Below are positions 62,357 to 64,000 of a DNA stretch of 64,000 bases, piece after piece. Location of the stretch: assembly GCF_016019885.1 (NCBI RefSeq), contig NZ_JAEANY010000004.1, positions 207,054 through 271,053 of the forward strand. Direction: 5' to 3'. Below the pieces are notes generated by a model. The model was not told the DNA's origin. It saw only the letters and a list, made by a program, of their open reading frames with translations, and ran no database searches. This stretch comes from Aurantiacibacter sediminis (GTDB lineage Bacteria; Pseudomonadota; Alphaproteobacteria; Sphingomonadales; Sphingomonadaceae). Each line of letters begins with the position of its first letter. Position 1 is the first letter of the stretch. The position numbers and the translations under genes were made by a program.

Positions 62357-64000
62357 TTAAAAACTGTAGCCGAAGGACACACCGATTTCGCGCGGCCGTT
62401 GACCAAGCTGGGTTACAGCGACACCCAGCGCGTCTAGCGCATCGAGACCGCCGACGAGTACAGTCTCATCGGTTAGGTTGGTGCCATATACACTAAAAGA
62501 CAGCCCGCTATCAGCTTGCGAGAGCATAATGCGAGCGCTGACCAAGGCGTAACCATCCTGATCTATATTTGGACTGTTACCGATATCGTTGAAATAGTCG
62601 GATCGGTAAGCCACATCACCCCGCACCAAGAGCTCCCAATCAGCCCCGATTGGCGTCACGTGCTGAGCGCCTGCGCTCACCGTCCAGTCGGAAATTGCCG
62701 GCAGGCTCGCATCCAGTGCAATCGGCACACCAGGGTCCAATCTCTCATACTGGGCATCCAGATAACCGACGGCAGCATTCAAGCTGAACCGCGGCGTGGG
62801 TTGCGCAAAAATTTCGACCTCAAAGCCTTTGATCGAAACCTCACCGGCGTTAACCACTTGCACATCGATCGAACCTGGAATTTCGCGAGTCAGCTGCAGA
62901 TCGGTATAATCGTTGTAAAATACCGCCGAGTTCACCCGCAGCCGGTTGTCGGCGAGATCCAGCTTCAAACCAGCCTCGTAAGTCCAGACGTTCTCGGGCC
63001 CGAAGGAATTGAAGCTGGCGGCGCTACGGGCTCGCGCGTTGAATCCCCCGCTTTTGAAGCCCCGACTGGCCGATACGTATCCAAGGACGTTGTCGTTGAA
63101 CTGATAGTCTAGCGCAATCGTTGGAGAGAAAGAACTGAACGTATCTCCGAAAGGCGTGTTCGGCGGCAGGATATCGCGTCCGCTAGCCGGGAAGCTGAGG
63201 CTGTTCACCACTCCGCCCTTTTCTTCCCACGTCTGCCTCACACCCGCTGTAACGCTCAGAGCATCGGTCAGTGCAAACGTCGTATGGGCGAACAAAGCAT
63301 AGCTATCCGTGTTATACGTCGTCACATTGGTAGTGCTGTTGTCGAACGCCAAGTTTAATGGGTTTCCTGCCCCACCCGCGCATGGGAAAAGGGGCGGTTG
63401 GGGCGCGGGCGGCGGCGCAGGTGGGCACATCACCGGACCCAACGGAATGATCGGGCCCGGCAAAGCTTCAAATGCCTGATACAGGCCATCCAATGCAGCG
63501 CCAACATTTGCTTCGAAAGCGGTTTCGTTGAGATAATACGCGCCAACCAACCATGTAAGACGGTCATCGAACGCTTCGCCGCTGAAGGTTATCTCCTGAC
63601 TGAATTGCTCTTGCTCGGTGCTGACATTAGTTGAGAAGAAGCTGGACGGAGTGCCATCCGCGTCAGAGAAGATGAAGCTGTCGAGCTCGCGGTAGGCCGT
63701 GATGGATTTAAGCTCCACCGCGCCCAGTTCGACAGTGATAGTAGCGCGAACGCCGAAGCTGTCGATATTTGCTTCGTTTGTCCCATTAGTGGCGAAACTG
63801 TCGAACCGTTCGGCTTGCGGGAATGTCGCATCCAACGGAAATCCGGTGGGGCCGGCCACAAATGCGTTGTACAGTTGAAGCAAGGGCGCGTTGGGATTGA
63901 ACTGGCTGCCAACCGGAGTTGGCGTATCGCGCAGCCGCGAATAGTCACCGCCAACATCGATGCTGAACGTATCACTCACTTCGAACAGCAACGCACCGCG
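62357..64000 (-). CDS. TonB-dependent receptor, C-terminal part (partial)
   Basis: The frame is open to the window edge, so the N-terminus, with plug and TonB box, lies outside. The visible 547 residues are barrel sequence. SVSAGVRQTWEE-like strands, YVSASRGFKSGGFNARARS (the TonB-receptor block also seen in polyaromatic-type receptors of sphingomonads) and LRVNSAVFYNDYTDLQLTR lead to the C-terminal GVSFGYSF. It differs from the two receptors at 2535 and 6279. An extracellular insert with several Cys and Pro (VMCPPAPPPAPQPPLFPCAG) is notable. Confidence 0.88.
   Translation of the reverse strand, partial: RGALLFEVSDTFSIDVGGDYSRLRDTPTPVGSQFNPNAPLLQLYNAFVAGPTGFPLDATFPQAERFDSFATNGTNEANIDSFGVRATITVELGAVELKSITAYRELDSFIFSDADGTPSSFFSTNVSTEQEQFSQEITFSGEAFDDRLTWLVGAYYLNETAFEANVGAALDGLYQAFEALPGPIIPLGPVMCPPAPPPAPQPPLFPCAGGAGNPLNLAFDNSTTNVTTYNTDSYALFAHTTFALTDALSVTAGVRQTWEEKGGVVNSLSFPASGRDILPPNTPFGDTFSSFSPTIALDYQFNDNVLGYVSASRGFKSGGFNARARSAASFNSFGPENVWTYEAGLKLDLADNRLRVNSAVFYNDYTDLQLTREIPGSIDVQVVNAGEVSIKGFEVEIFAQPTPRFSLNAAVGYLDAQYERLDPGVPIALDASLPAISDWTVSAGAQHVTPIGADWELLVRGDVAYRSDYFNDIGNSPNIDQDGYALVSARIMLSQADSGLSFSVYGTNLTDETVLVGGLDALDALGVAVTQLGQRPREIGVSFGYSF

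Overview
The window looks like chromosomal DNA of an alphaproteobacterium of the Sphingomonadales, most likely the Erythrobacter/Altererythrobacter group. The inference rests on an alpha-type RNase P RNA, a ChpT phosphotransferase, an RpoH sigma factor, several TonB-dependent receptors of sphingomonad type, SPOR-domain proteins and a short inverted repeat familiar from sphingomonad genomes. No database search was run; family names come from motif recognition.

Positions 1-39281 are dense housekeeping DNA. They hold the end of nhaA, a tRNA-Leu, the chaperone and protease genes tig, clpP and clpX, and a receptor-amidase-receptor operon. An ECF sigma factor/RskA-like anti-sigma pair lies beside a fasciclin gene. 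Then come a CDF zinc exporter, mtgA, rpoH, rluD, chpT, a bicarbonate transporter with its PII-like partner (sbtA-sbtB), rnpB, a porin, der, bfr and bfd with a Fur-type box, and a ParA/small-protein/SPOR operon facing a Sel1-SPOR gene. The block ends with pyrB, a catalytically dead dihydroorotase, sppA and tRNA-Val. A GIY-YIG nuclease domain bracketed by a perfect 24-bp inverted repeat and fused in frame to a JAMM peptidase domain lies at 18999-19739.

From tRNA-Val (39207-39281) to about 62270 the character changes to an aromatic-catabolism region that mixes intact operons with decaying genes. The left part (39.8-45.7 kb) looks like a ruined benzoyl-CoA (box-type) cluster: a thiolase fragment, an MFS transporter preceded by a 27-codon coupled reading frame, an alpha/beta hydrolase, a frameshifted SDR, a DUF4863-type protein, a ferredoxin reductase and a boxB pseudogene. 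The middle (46.7-57.5 kb) is an apparently intact phenylacetyl-CoA pathway. paaZ and paaG face paaH-paaJ-paaABCDE-paaF, two similar palindromes fit a TetR operator, and a TetR gene closes the cluster. paaK and paaI are absent from the window. The right part (58-62.3 kb) carries an SGNH hydrolase with an in-frame stop, an IS6-family transposase remnant and a broken molybdopterin enzyme whose 4Fe-4S subunit and flavoprotein neighbour are intact. The window ends inside a TonB-dependent receptor.

The paa genes work as one pathway. PaaABC(D)E epoxidises phenylacetyl-CoA, PaaG isomerises the epoxide to the oxepin, PaaZ opens and oxidises the ring, and PaaJ, PaaF and PaaH carry out beta-oxidation to acetyl-CoA and succinyl-CoA. 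The CoA ligase that makes phenylacetyl-CoA must be encoded elsewhere.
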